Source: Akanthomyces muscarius (lineage: Eukaryota; Ascomycota; Sordariomycetes; Hypocreales; Cordycipitaceae). Taken from it: a stretch of 64,000 nt of DNA. Numbering within the stretch: position 1 is the stretch's first letter; each line of letters starts with the position of its first letter. This document shows, piece after piece, positions 1-12,014 of this stretch. The DNA is taken from assembly GCF_028009165.1 (NCBI RefSeq), contig NC_079241.1:682001-746000 (forward strand). The letters run 5' to 3'. The notes under the pieces are model-generated. The model was not told where the DNA came from. It was given only the letters and a program-made list of their open reading frames with translations, and ran no database searches. A program made the translations under genes and the position numbers.

Positions 1-3000
1 GCTTTTCCTGCCCCTGCCTACAGTTGGCTTTTTCCTGCACAGTGACACGGGTTTTCTCTGTTGTTGCACTGCAGCAAATTACTCGCTCCCTTTGCCCATG
101 TGCTACCAGCGCCGCAAAGCCTCTGAGACAACGACGCACCACACGACGTATTTGTTTACTTTTTTGTCTTTTTTGTTGCTCTTGGTCGTCTCTCCCTTCA
201 ACTGAGAAGAAAAACAGAGTCAGAAAACAAAGTCGAGCCGTCGACCAGGCTGTCTCTCATGTCTACGAAAACGAAATTACGACTGGCGTCATCTCACAAA
301 ACGAGCACCCCTACAACTTTGCAAGCCACCAGGCTGATCAACCTCTCCCTCTCTCTCTCTCTTTGTCTGTCTACGACTTTTCTACGCAGCAAATAAACTC
401 GAGTGTAGTACTCGAGACACCCCCCCTGTCTAACAAACGCCCCCACCGGAGCACCCACTCAGAGTGAAACGCGCTAAAACGGGATGGCCCATTTCTGCTC
501 CTCCTGCCATCAAGACCACCACCACACACCCACGACACCATCCACGGCCACCAAGCATCGACGACGGGAACAGGCGACGACATCGACAAAAAAACGTCCA
601 AGAACTTTGGCTTTGCTTACAATGCACCACTAGTGGTTGAACTCATCACCCCCCGCCCCATTCTGCTTCTTCTTCCTTCCTCCAATTGATCTAGCGGCGT
701 CGGCTCACTGACCGCCCTTCGCTACCCCGTAGACACACTTGCCCATATCGGATGCCTTTGCTGGACGTGCGCAAAAGAACAGGGCGCCTCTCAACGTCTT
801 CTAATCGAGGACACCGAAGCTGACGTGCATGTGTCCGTCGTAGACGGCCGAAAATGGATCGGATCAGTTCTCCACGTTCTTTGATAGCAAGCACACTGCC
901 CGATGGTCCTTTGGGCTGCAACAGCGAAAAGTTGCCGGGGGGGAACAACGTTTCCAGCCGCATGCAAAGAGCGCCTCGCTCTTCATTCTACCAGTCTAAA
1001 GCACCAAAAGCTTTTGCTGGAGTTTCCACGTAATCCATAGGCTGTGTAGACCCGGGCTTTATGGTTCCTCGTGCACGGCCGTCGATACAGGCTTTGTTCA
1101 CGATACGACAGACATCTACGACCTGCTCTGCGACAACGAAACAATGCAGCCAGACGATTCTCCGAGTACTTTTCTCTCCTTCAGCCTTCGGGCTCTCAAG
1201 TGTGCCGTCCTTTTCGGCACATCCATCTTGCTCTTCGTAGCGCTGCAAGCTGCCGCCGCATGGCATCACATCACGTCACACGGCAGCGCCTCATCTGGCA
1301 GACCTGATTGGCAGGCTCCAGACACAGCACACCACCAGCCGTTTTCCCGCGACGCTCAGCCTGCCACCATCAAGCAGCCCGATCATGAGTGGTGTTGTCA
1401 TCTCTCTTTGTCTCCAACTTTGCGGCAATGTGAAGCCCGCTTACATCAAAGCATGCCGGGCCATCGCCGGTGGCAGCTGCCCAAAGAAGCCCGTCTGCCG
1501 GTGGCCTCTGTAAGTCGTCTTGCCGAGACAGTCAGTGCTCAACGACATGAAAAAAAATGCCCAACTCTACCCGACACGGCACACATCCCGCAGCTCACTG
1601 GCAAGACTATGAGACCTTTGAGAAGCTGCGGTGTGCCGTGCCTGTGTGCGTGCGAGGCGTTGTGATGTTTGCTCACAGTCTGACTCGGGAGAGCCTTCAA
1701 ATTAAATACACCAGACGACGAAAAGGCCTACAACTTTTTTTTGGCCAGCCACGGCAGATCCATGAAGGGCAACTGTTCCGTGACAGACAGCTACACACAG
1801 ATGCCTGTTCCCCACGACTATCGATGCTGTTGAAAATGTATATGCACTTGTTTCTTTTTTCGGCATACTTTTCTGATGGATCCTCCTTTGAGAATCGGAC
1901 GCGGCGCGGTTCATGAGAGACCCCTCTACATTTTGCTTTTCCTTAATTATAAAGCAACCGTCGTTCTACAATTTGCAAATGCGGAGGAGCTACTGGCGAC
2001 ATGCATACTGTGGCGTCGACCGCCCGCCGCCGGCAATGCCCAACCGAGGCCATGGTAGCACAAGCAGCTGATTACCAAAATGAAGTAGAAAAAGAATCGT
2101 GGCTTTGTACACAATGCAATTTTCTGTGTCCTACGTAGTCCTAATTCTGTTATTCTCTGTCTCCCCCCCGCTGTATGAAGCACGTGTATAGCCAATACAC
2201 TGCCAGTCGCCTAGCGGCTCTGGGCTGTGGCAGACAAAATGGCTGCTGGTCCCAATGGGCATCGGCGAACTTGCAGTCCTGAAATTTTAACCTGTTTGCT
2301 TTCTCGCCGCCAATATACCCAGTACCCGATAGCACAAGAGTTGTCTTGTTACAGTTTCTTTATTTTTATTTCTGGTACGAGCTACCTACGTGTCTACCTC
2401 ATAGCAACCCCTCCCCCTTGATGACGGGTGGTGGCTTCCATCCGTCTCACGAACTCGCTAGTCTGCGGGGGATGATGCAAGTCGCATTAAAAGCAAACCT
2501 TGCATTTCATCCCTCGCTCATCTGATTTAAAAATAGTAGGCAAGGGTTCTCTTTTTTTGCGGGACCCTTGGCAAATCGTGCTTTTGTTTACTTTGCTTTT
2601 TTTTCCTGGCAGGACGTGGCCCGAACAAAGAAACGATCGAGGCAAGGGAGGACGGACCATACGAACAAAGACGTGGCAACGTGCCAAAGTTGGCCCCGGA
2701 AGTGCGGATACAAGGCTAGGATGGGCTTTTGACTAAATTATGAGCTGGTGGTTTCTGCGGTTGGCGCCGAATGGCGGCTCCCAGTTGGACGACTTGATTA
2801 AGAGACGACTGCAGCTGCTGCTTTGAATCGTCACTGTCCGGGACGATTTGAGGTAGAGACGTGGGAATGGAACAACGGAGATAATCACGCTGCGCAGAGG
2901 GGATGGGCGATGGACCAGCAGAGAGGATCGCATGCAAGGCCTTTTTTCCCCTAGCCTATCTGCTTGACTCTACCGTCCCTCTTTGCAACCATTTGGTGCC

Positions 3001-3702
3001 ATTACCGGCTGCACCTAGCCAATCGTGTAGCTAAGGCCTTGCCCAACGCTGACGTGAAATGCTACCCTAAACCAAGTCAACTACGGCTACAAATGCGAAC
3101 TACAACGGTGCAGAAGGTGTTGGCGGTTAGTTGTACGACTCTGGAGCTTTATAATATGGGTTAGATGTATGATTTTTTCTCTTGTAAAACTAGCTGGTGG
3201 TCACGGGATATTACAGGCATGCGCTGGAGTGAGCCCACGCTCCATCATGTCGACAGACGCCCATCTCACGCCACTTTATCAAAGCGATCTGCGGCGAGGA
3301 ACAAGTACCTCTCTTCTCAGCAAAATAGCTGCCATCAATCCTGGTCTTTTATCAAGTGAACAAGAATCAATCTGGTTTATGCACGCGGCAATCAACAAGG
3401 CAGCAGGGTTTGATCTCGACGCCATGACCGCACGTCTGGTATTGATTGGGAGAGTAGGTATGACCATGTATTGAATGCAGCAGTCCAGAAACGCCTTGCC
3501 TCTCCATGAATAAAAAAGTATGCCACCGGCTGAACAAATTAATAATGACAATAGAAAGACAAATTGCCTCCGGCCCCAAGGCGACTTTTTCCCCTTCCCC
3601 CTCCGTTTGGACCTCTCCATACCCTGAAGATTCCAATCCTTGGAGTTCCCAGAGCTTCCAATCCTCGAAGCAGCCAATCCCTGGAGCTTCTCAGCTTGCA
3701 GT
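1..3702. other. Gene-free left end (3.7 kb)
   Basis: I see no convincing protein gene here. All open frames are short, overlap on both strands, and lack family motifs or a splice pattern joining them. The first 700 bases are pyrimidine-rich on the plus strand, with a CT run near 345-361 and a C run near 420-427. This resembles a fungal promoter or long 5' leader and may belong to a gene beyond the left edge. The right end lies downstream of MEX67, which ends at 3703 on the minus strand. No tRNA or mobile element was recognised. Confidence 0.5.
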
Positions 3703-5933
3703 TTACTGCACAGGAGCAGCAAAAGCCTCGGGAGGCAGTTGCGCCTAAAACATCGATTAATAATTGTTCACACATGGATTACATATCTGCTGTACACACC
3801 TTCTTTTCGTTAAAAATGACAAGCGCTTTGTCAAATTCGAAATTCACCTGCGCCAAGCACATCTCAGAGTACTGAGGTGTCATGCCAGTCTGCTTGCAAA
3901 GCTCAGCAATCATAGCCTGCTGCTGGTTCTGCGCTGGTGCGACCGGGGCAGCCGGTGCGGCGGCATTGGCGCGAAACACGTCCGGCAAAGAATTCCAGGC
4001 ACGTAGCGACAGGATGTCGCTGACCACACGAATCCCACCCCTGGCTGGCTGTCCGGGTCCGAGCACAAAGGTGCGCGAGAAGCTTCTCTTGCCCGTCGTG
4101 GCACTCTTCTGATCATATTCATCAAATTCGCCATGGATGACAAGAATGAGACCGTCCACTCCCAGGGGGTTTTGTCCAGATGGGTCAACCAGGCCAGGAA
4201 GAGGATGGCAGTCCATAATGTACTTGCTCAGGTCTGCCTTGATGTTGGGATGCTGGGTCAATGGTAGCATTTTCCACAAGTCATAGATGCTACTGGCGCC
4301 CTTGAATAGCCGTGTGGCCCTGGCGTTTTGGTGCGTAATTTTGACGAGGTTCCGTGAGAACTTCAGGTATGCTGCCCAGGGCAGAGGCGTCGGCGCATTC
4401 CCGTCTCTAACGGAGTTGGTGTCGACTGCCACGGAGAATTGGCTGTCCTCGTCGTACAGTCTGGTGATGAGACCTTGACGATCCTTGTCATAGGCATCGA
4501 AGAATTCCAACAGGAACTTCTCGCCGATCCCGTTGACATCTCTGAAGTCCGGGCCGCTTTGTGGAATAGCCTTCGGCTTCAGCGCCTCCTCGCGCTCTGC
4601 AATCTGGGCTGCCGTTCGCAGCTCGACACCATTGATGTCCTGCAGTTTCGGGAACCACTCGAGCAGAGTGTTGTGATAGGTTGGGTCCGCAGTTTCGATG
4701 GGGTTTCCAGCCATGTAGAGCGTCTTAAGCTCCCTGAATTTGCCCTTCCAGCGCTCCATGGCCTTGATGCTTGCAATCTGGTTGCCGCTCATGTCAAGAT
4801 TCTTGAGATGAGGGAAAGTGTTCGAGACATTTTCCACCTGGGCGACATCGTCAATGCCGTTGCTAGCCACGCTGATGCTTTCAATGGCGTCGCGTTTTTG
4901 CTGGGCCGTTTTGAAAAGGTCATCGCAAATGACCATCAGACCCTTGAATGTTTTGAGGGCTCGCTCGCGATTCTCAAACATGCCGAGCTGGACGAGCTCT
5001 GGATCTGTCGATAGGGCGTCAAGCTTCAGCAGCTTGTTAGCCTGGAAGTATCTTGAGCCAAGAATAGCCTGCAATTTTGCGCGAAGCTCTTGCGTTTCCT
5101 TTGATTCTGTGGCCTTGTTCGGTTGGCCGAGCCCTTCTGTCGATTCGACAACGTCCAATGGTGTTCCGGCAAAGGTGAACGTGTTCAGCTTGATTAGTTC
5201 TTCTGCGTCTTCTTTGCTGGCACCTATGAACACGTAGTCTCCAGCAAGGTGTGACTGGTTTCACGTCAGTAAGTAGTCTTTACCAATATTACGCTTCGGG
5301 TCATTTAATTGATGCAGTTTGCAGTGTGCTGAGAAAATCATGTCTTGCGCTGAGCGCCTGGCTTGACAAGCCGCCATCCGGGAGTCGCTGAAATTCGATG
5401 CGCCCTGAAACATGGTCAATACAATTACATACCTTCTTAATCATAATGTTTCGTCGTTGCCGTCCGGTGGTAAATGCGGAAGCTTTCCTTTCCATAAAGC
5501 TTAGAAGGTCTTTGAGACCGCCATCGGGGTTGCTCGAGGCCTTGCTCTGTCTGAGGCCATAGACTCTGAGGTAAGACAGGCCAGCTCCAGTCTTCGCTCT
5601 TCCTCTGGTGATGCGGGATGCGGTATCCCCACTAGCGCCGTTGGCAAGGTGTTTCAATACATTCTGTGCCACCTTGGAAGCGCCACGAGCAGGTTTCGCG
5701 TTGGAGGATCTCGTATTGGGCTTTGATGGCCCGGCACTTGGCTGCGCACCGGCAGACCTGGCTGACCGCCGGGCAGCGCTGTCCATGTCGAGATCTCCAT
5801 CTCCGTCAATCTTGGTAGTGCCAGCTCTTTTCTTTGAGATACCACCTCGAGAGCTGGCCTTGGACTTCATGGAAGTCGCCTTTGACTCGCGCGATGGCTG
5901 ACCGCCACCGCTGCGAGCACCACGTGGAGCCAT
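3703..5933 (-). CDS. MEX67: mRNA export factor MEX67 (NXF1/TAP family)
   Basis: This is the general mRNA export receptor that carries mRNPs through the nuclear pore with its partner Mtr2. Exons on the minus strand: 5933-5433, 5254-3800, 3744-3703, giving 665 residues. The ATG at 5933 starts MAPRG and is followed by a basic, disordered N-terminus (1-120). An RNA-binding-like segment spans the first junction (RRNIMIKK then SHLAGDYVFIG). Leucine-rich repeats lie at about 290-380, an NTF2-like domain at about 405-570 and the UBA-like TAP-C domain at about 615-665. The 42-nt last exon encodes AQLPPEAFAAPVQ, including the LPPEAF ending I expect of this family; reading through the 55-nt intron would instead end in VCTADM. 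Introns are 178 and 55 nt. The gene is divergent from MPH1. Identity is very secure and the terminal exon is secure by motif. Confidence 0.95.
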
Positions 5934-6873
5934 AGTTGTTTTAGGTAGATGTGAGGTGGCTGAGCTATGCACGCAGGCTATTGACTATTGGAGAGAAGAT
6001 GCGACTTCGACACGCGCTTCAGCTCTGGAGGCTTTGCGAGGTGAAGCGCTGGCGAGCTGTACCACAGGCAAGGAAGTGCCTGTCCCGTTGGCGTAAAGAG
6101 AGCGCGCGTCAACCAGCACTGAGGGTTGATCGGGGCCGGGTTGTGTGTTGAATGTCGTGCGGTTCCTCGAGGTGATAGTGTTGACAATATGATTTGAATC
6201 GGTGTGACGCGTTGCCGGTTGGGTTGAAGGGCTCTTCTCGGACGGAAACGAGGGGATATATAATGTCTGCTGAGCCATCCACCGGGTTGTAGATTCGCCT
6301 GTTCGAGGCCAGAACAAAGCCGTGTGAAAGAGACGAAAATTGACAAAGATGGAGAAAGAGGGCGGTTGAAGGCGGCTGGGTGTAATGGTATATTTTTATG
6401 AGTGCCCCACTTGTTAAACCTAGGCTGCAGGGTACCTTGGCTGCCTAACACAAGGAGTCAAAGGTCAAATCGTAGCTTGGCAACAGAGACAAAGGCGGCG
6501 AGATATCAGTCAATATTCTAAGCACATGGTAAGAGCTTCTTGTAAATTTGCAATTCTGCTTCTAGTATTTTCCACACATTGCGAAACGCCATTTACGCCT
6601 GCAACTAGGCCGAATGAAGGGATCGCGGAGCGAGTCACGTGATATGGTACTGATTTCGCGTTACACCTAACCAAACGCGGTGCCGGGCGCGTTGATTGCC
6701 TGGTGCAGAGTGACAGTGGCCTCGACTGTGAGCGCGCGTTTCTCGTTTGTGTGACAAACAGCAATATTCAATTCTGAGTTATGATGTGAACCATGGATAC
6801 TATCAAACCTATCTAGCGACCAAGAAACCGCAATCCATTTGCTGTGCCACATGGCGTAGCGATCCCGGTCGCC
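5934..6873. promoter_or_regulatory. Divergent promoter, MEX67 / MPH1
   Basis: This 940-bp spacer separates two divergent genes and holds no credible ORF. A TATATAA lies at 6257-6263, about 320 bp from the MEX67 ATG. A perfect TCACGTGA palindrome (E-box/Cbf1-like) lies at 6635-6642, about 230 bp before MPH1. CGCGTT motifs occur at 6657, 6688 and 6735, and an ACGCGT at 6207. The elements are seen in the sequence; any function is inference. Confidence 0.4.
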
Positions 6874-9800
6874 ATGAGCTGCGATGAGTTTGATGACGAT
6901 ATAGCGGACGAGGACTTTAACACTGCGTTTGACCAAGTATCGTCCTCCAGCGCACGACTGAATCAGTCATTTACTTCCTCAAACGGTCAGACTTTCGGAA
7001 AACGACAACTGGTAAAGCAGAATCTGGCATCGGAATTAGAGGGGCTGCCAGACGATGCCTTTTCTTCACCCGAACCACCACCGACGCAGTTCCGGCCAAG
7101 TACAAACCAGGCAACGCCACGTGCAGCGCTCCAGCGATCCGGCTCCGGGGCTTACAGACAAACAACGCTCTTTGGAAAGCCACTTGGTGACACCAGCAGC
7201 CAACCACAGGAGTCCAATGCTGCCAGGGTCTTTCGCGCCGACTTGTCCCGGGAAGAGGCGAGCCATCATGAATTGGACAAGGAAGCTATGCAGACCTGGG
7301 TGTATCCCACAAATCTGGGAGCGATCCGAGACTACCAGTTCAGCATCGTGAAGAACAGCCTCTTTAACAATACATTGGTCGCGCTGCCCACCGGTCTAGG
7401 AAAGACATTCATCGCCGCGACAGTCATGCTCAATTTCTACAGGTGGACTAAGAAGGGCAAGATTATTTTTGTCGCTCCTACAAAACCTTTAGTTGCTCAG
7501 CAAATTGACGCCTGCTACAGCATCGCAGGTATACCAAGATCGGAAACCACGCTGCTTACAGGTGACATTCAGCCTGTCTTGCGCGAGGAGGAGTGGGAGA
7601 AGAGAAGGGTATTTTTCATGACACCGCAGACACTGTTAAACGACCTATCCCATGGATACGCAGACCCAAAAAGCATTTGCCTCATAGTGGTCGACGAGGC
7701 CCACCGCGCCGTCGGAGAGTACGCATACGCCAAAGTCGCCAAATTGATCAGACGATTTTCAAAAAGTTTTCGAGTTCTCGCCCTGACAGCCACTCCGGGT
7801 TCCAAAATCGAGACAGTGCAAGAAATTATTGACAACCTTGGAATCTCGCATTGCGAAATCCGTACAGAAGATTCGATCGACATTCGTCAATACGTCCATG
7901 ACAGAAACATTGAACAAGTGGTACTTGATCCATCCGACGAAATGAATCTTGTTTGCGAGTTATTCTCAGAAGCTCTCAAGCCGCTCTTGGATAAACTGAG
8001 CGCGCAAAATATTTGGTACGGAAAAAGCCCAATGGCGATATCGGCGTTTGGCCTATTACAAGCGCAAAAGGAGTGGTTTGCGACACGGGGCAGACATGCC
8101 AACCAGGGCATTCAGTTCATGCTACGCGCCATTTTTAGCGTGCTCACGGGTTTGGCACATTCAATCAAGCTTCTCAACTTTCACGGCATTAAACCGTTCT
8201 ACGACAACCTAGTGGATTTTCGAAGCGAACAAGAAGACAAAGGACAAAAGGGCTCCAAATACAAGCGACAGCTTATTGAGCATCCAAGCTTTCAAGATAT
8301 GATGAACAAGATTGCTAGCTGGATGAAACGAGACGGGTTCGTCGGGCATCCTAAACAAACAGCCTTGGCGGACACGGTCTTGAACCATTTTATGGACCGA
8401 GGAGAGAGCTCAAGCACGCGCGTCATTGTGTTCAGCGAATATCGCGATTCTGCGGAAGAAATTGTGCGCATGCTGAATATGCATCAACCGCTGGTGAAGG
8501 CTAGTATCTTTGTTGGCCAGGCGGATGGCAAGCGAGGCGAAGGCATGAAACAGGCGCAACAGATCCAGGCGATTGAAAAGTTTCGCAACGGTCACTTCAA
8601 TGTACTCGTTGCTACTTCCATCGGTGAAGAAGGCTTGGATATCGGACAGGTAGATCTCATTGTCTGCTACGACGCGTCGGCATCACCAATTCGCATGTTG
8701 CAGCGCATGGGACGAACCGGACGAAAACGAGCCGGCAACATTGTACTGCTGTTGATGCGAGGCAAAGAAGAAGACCAATTTGCCAAGTCAAAGGACAATT
8801 ACGAAAAGATGCAACATTTGATCTGCGAAGGCAGCCGCTTCAACTTTCGCTTCGACTTGTCTACTCGCATCGTGCCTCGCAACATACGACCCGAGGTGGA
8901 CAAGCGACATGTTGACATTCCTGTGGAAAACACGCAGGATAAATCACTGCCAGAGCCCAAGAAGAGGAGAGCCGCGGCGGGAAAGAAGAAGTCGGCAAAA
9001 AAGTTTCACATGCCAGACGGTGTGGAAACAGGCTTTCAAAAAGTGACAGACTTTATGAAAGGCCCGGCCAAGAAGACAAAGAAAGCCGAGCCGAAGCGCA
9101 ACTCCGAACTGGACGACCTGACCACGGTACCAGACTTTGATAGTGTGGTGCTTGGCGAAGAGCAGATTCAGGAGCTCAACCGATCCTACCGCGACCTTCC
9201 ATTTAACCATAGCACTTACGAGGAAACGGAGCTGCTAAGCTTGACTGCTCATCCACAATTACAACGTCACCTTGGACCAGCGTGCCTGCTCGGGCATGGC
9301 TCGTATACCAAGCGCTTCGTCAAAATGTTGCATGCTATGAGCACCAACTCGGACAAGTTGGTTCGAGCATGCCGCGACAAAGACGACAGCGCATACCTCG
9401 AGATTCCAGTACGGCGATTTGTGACCTCTGATGGGGAATCAGAGGTTGAAGACGAGCCAATAGTGCTGGAGCGCCAGAAAGCAAGGCGAAACTCGTCTGG
9501 TTCGACAGGAAGCCTACCTGATCTGGTAGAGATACGTCGCACGGCTGTGAGGGCGGTTTTGGAAGACATGGCTGCCGAAGCCGACACAGATGACGACGAC
9601 GGACCGAGAAGAAAGAAACGGAAAACCACCAAAAAGGTCAAGAAAGGAAGCGGCAAGAAGAAAAAGGGCAGTGAGGGGAGGACGGCAGTCAACTTGGATG
9701 AAGTGGGCGACGACTGTGACCGAACCAGCGATGTTCTGGACACGGACGGGTCAGACAGCGGTGGCGACTTGTTGGGCTTTGTCGTTTCCGATAATGCGCC

Positions 9801-10068
9801 CAGCTCCAGTATGAGGCATTCTCAGCCAACGTCGCCGATATCGACTGGCCAGGCGACGCCTCGAGCTACTGCCACGAAATCCAAGCCATTCTTCGAGCCC
9901 ACGACATTCAACGCCACGCAAGAGAGCGAAGGCATGCCAGAGCTGGACTCTATACTGTCATCGGTCGGTAAAGACAAGCCGCCGGACAATGCACTGGCTG
10001 TAAGACGGGCTGGGCGTAAGCGAGGACGAGTTGTGGATGACTCGGATAGTGATTTGGACCTGCTTTAG
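6874..10068 (+). CDS. MPH1: ATP-dependent DNA helicase MPH1 (FANCM family)
   Basis: Mph1 is a 3'-5' superfamily 2 DNA helicase that remodels stalled forks and dissolves D-loops, limiting crossovers in recombination repair. The single exon encodes 1064 residues. I chose the ATG at 6874 (MSCDEFDDD) because the open frame upstream of it has only a GTG at 6844. Walker A PTGLGKT is at about 172-178, the DEAH box (VVDEAH) at about 274-277 and motif VI (QRMGRTGR) at about 610-617. Between the two RecA-like lobes lies the Hef/FANCM-type insert. The C-terminal third is basic and acidic low-complexity sequence with KKRK-rich patches, probably nuclear localisation signals, as usual for fungal Mph1. No frame disruption is seen. 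The downstream AT-rich stretch at 10110-10140 probably holds the 3' end. Confidence 0.96.
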   Translation: MSCDEFDDDIADEDFNTAFDQVSSSSARLNQSFTSSNGQTFGKRQLVKQNLASELEGLPDDAFSSPEPPPTQFRPSTNQATPRAALQRSGSGAYRQTTLFGKPLGDTSSQPQESNAARVFRADLSREEASHHELDKEAMQTWVYPTNLGAIRDYQFSIVKNSLFNNTLVALPTGLGKTFIAATVMLNFYRWTKKGKIIFVAPTKPLVAQQIDACYSIAGIPRSETTLLTGDIQPVLREEEWEKRRVFFMTPQTLLNDLSHGYADPKSICLIVVDEAHRAVGEYAYAKVAKLIRRFSKSFRVLALTATPGSKIETVQEIIDNLGISHCEIRTEDSIDIRQYVHDRNIEQVVLDPSDEMNLVCELFSEALKPLLDKLSAQNIWYGKSPMAISAFGLLQAQKEWFATRGRHANQGIQFMLRAIFSVLTGLAHSIKLLNFHGIKPFYDNLVDFRSEQEDKGQKGSKYKRQLIEHPSFQDMMNKIASWMKRDGFVGHPKQTALADTVLNHFMDRGESSSTRVIVFSEYRDSAEEIVRMLNMHQPLVKASIFVGQADGKRGEGMKQAQQIQAIEKFRNGHFNVLVATSIGEEGLDIGQVDLIVCYDASASPIRMLQRMGRTGRKRAGNIVLLLMRGKEEDQFAKSKDNYEKMQHLICEGSRFNFRFDLSTRIVPRNIRPEVDKRHVDIPVENTQDKSLPEPKKRRAAAGKKKSAKKFHMPDGVETGFQKVTDFMKGPAKKTKKAEPKRNSELDDLTTVPDFDSVVLGEEQIQELNRSYRDLPFNHSTYEETELLSLTAHPQLQRHLGPACLLGHGSYTKRFVKMLHAMSTNSDKLVRACRDKDDSAYLEIPVRRFVTSDGESEVEDEPIVLERQKARRNSSGSTGSLPDLVEIRRTAVRAVLEDMAAEADTDDDDGPRRKKRKTTKKVKKGSGKKKKGSEGRTAVNLDEVGDDCDRTSDVLDTDGSDSGGDLLGFVVSDNAPSSSMRHSQPTSPISTGQATPRATATKSKPFFEPTTFNATQESEGMPELDSILSSVGKDKPPDNALAVRRAGRKRGRVVDDSDSDLDLL

Positions 10069-11311
10069 GTGCTTCCTATGATATACACGGGCTTCGAAGT
10101 TGCTTCAGTCATGGTAATAATGTATATTAAATATAATAGAGTCGGCTTCGCTATTATAGACCTGCGGGGTTAAAATTGGGCACAACAAGAAATTTCGAGG
10201 CTGCATTACGTCGTGAAACGGGTTGACTACTATGAGACTGTCAGCACATGCATCCCGAGAAATTTGCAAACAGTGACGTGTGAAGAGGAAGTTCAGTCTC
10301 TAGCACAGGCACAAAAAGCCCTAGACTCAATCTTCGAAGATGGAGAAACATGGACTCCCTGAGCTGCTCCAGAAGAAAACAGAACCAAAAAAATCTCTGT
10401 CAGAAACCCAAGTTATAAGCACCACGACCCCCGGCGGCGGCCAGACGGGCCAGCCCCTTAGAAACGGAAACCATAATAGGTATCCCCCCTCGGGCAGAGG
10501 CCACCAACAAAACTCCTTCTCTTTGACGAGAAGTGGCCGGCAAGACCTCCACGTAGAAGGGGAAAAGGGGAATCCGCGGGAACAGGCAATCCTAGTCGGC
10601 GCGCGCGCAAGCAAAAGGGTAGTCTCAGACGGCTCTTCCTAAAGATATATGGGGTGTAGATATTATAAAAATATCGACGAATCATCATTTGGAGATTTTT
10701 TTTGGTGTCGAAAAAGAAAAGGTGATGCATCGTATGAGAAATATGAGGAAGAAACGTACCGTTTGGCGAATGGTCGAATGTTCGATATCGGTCGTATGAG
10801 TCACGGGAAGGGAAATCGAGTAGAGCGAGAATGGAGAAAAAAAAGTTCACGTGAACGTGCTGCGCCGCTACAAGATCCTCCTTGCCTGACACCTGAAGCA
10901 CGGCATCTCTACCGTGTCTTGTCAGACAGGCATCGTGCCCAAGATGTGTGAGCTTTGCGGGATGAAAGAAGGGTAGAAAACTGACTTGAGCTGTCAGGAA
11001 AAATAGGTTAGTGTGTCGACCGCCCAAAGTGGAGTCTTGCTCGGACAAGAAGGCAGAAAACAAGTCCCCCCCACCAAAGTCCTTTTTAGCGCCCTGTTCA
11101 GCGCTTTCACCACCTCTGTACGCCCGGGGCGGTGCCAACGTCACCAGTCATCCCATATCCGTCCTTTGTCACTGGCCATCTCTCTCTCTCTCTCTCTTTT
11201 CCCCAGCGTCGCACCCATTCGCATCCTCTCTGCACGCTTACACCCCCTCTAAAGCATCGAGAGACTTTGGCCATCTTTCCACTCGACAAGCAACATATTG
11301 AGAGAAGAGCC
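10069..11311. other. Spacer between MPH1 and ATG33
   Basis: The MPH1 3' flank is AT-rich (10117-10141). A 228-codon minus-strand frame (10458-11144) has no recognisable domain, mixes low-complexity and unlikely composition, and is judged spurious. Upstream of ATG33 the plus strand becomes pyrimidine-rich, with a TC dinucleotide run around 11180-11200, typical of promoters of expressed fungal genes. No RNA gene was recognised. Confidence 0.5.
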
Positions 11312-12014
11312 ATGGCGACGTTCAAGGCCATTCCTCTCCTCAAGTTTGTGGGGACAGTGTCCCTCGGCTTGCTGACGGTATGTTGAATTGATGCCAACAG
11401 CCCAATGCCCAACGGTTCGGAAAACACCAGCCCGTCAGGTAGCCATCACGACATTGGAAGGCACCCCGCAGCTGACACACACATCTTAGGGCGTCTCCTA
11501 CACCGTCTCCCGCCTCGCCCTCCCCTCGCTCCTGCAGCTCCCCTCGGCCGCCGCCGCCGTCGACACCCTCGCCCACCTCGCCGCCTCGCTGCAGTCGCCC
11601 CTCCTCGCGCTGTCCTCGCTCACCGTCGCGCCCTTTGCGCTCGCCTACGCGCTCGCCCCGCGCCACGCCCGCCACCCGTACCTGCTCTACGCCTCGCTGC
11701 TCGCCGGCCTGAGCTTTGCCGCCCCGCGCCTCCTCGCCCCCGCCGCCGTCGCCACTCGACCGGTGGCGGCAGCGGCCAAGAAGCCGTCGTCGCGCGCGCG
11801 CATGGAGGCTAGCTACGAGGTCCTCGGCGATGTGCACAGCGAGCCCGCCAGCGAAGAGGACATGGACGAGGCCGTCAATGGCGAGGACGTGCGCGTCCAC
11901 GTCCAGGGTCTGGAGCGCGCGTATGCCGTCCAGGCTGGCCTTGCGGCCGTCGGCTTCGCCATGTCGGTTGTTGGCCTCTGGGGTGATGGTGCCCCGACGG
12001 TCATTGTATCTTAA
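11312..12014 (+). CDS. ATG33: Atg33/Scm4-like mitochondrial membrane protein
   Basis: The protein resembles the fungal Atg33/Scm4 family; yeast Atg33 is a mitochondrial outer-membrane protein needed for mitophagy in stationary phase. Exons: 11312-11377 and 11490-12014 (196 residues), with a 112-nt phase-0 intron that places GVSYTVS directly after GLLT. The protein opens with a hydrophobic segment (LLKFVGTVSLGLLTGVSYTVS) and has further hydrophobic stretches at about 45-95 and at the C-terminus (about 170-190). An acidic loop (about 120-150) lies before the last one. The second exon is extremely GC-rich, which makes long shadow frames on the other strand. The gene converges on the ankyrin gene with a 328-bp gap. 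The family call rests on the N-terminal motif and topology, so it is good but not certain. Confidence 0.75.

Noticed and set aside
6844..6873. Longer MPH1 start at 6844
   Set aside because: The codon is GTG; the first ATG in frame is at 6874 and gives the expected acidic start MSCDEFDDD.
10458..11144. 228-codon minus-strand frame between MPH1 and ATG33
   Set aside because: No recognisable domain and erratic composition (FFF and RR runs); it covers a promoter-like pyrimidine stretch.
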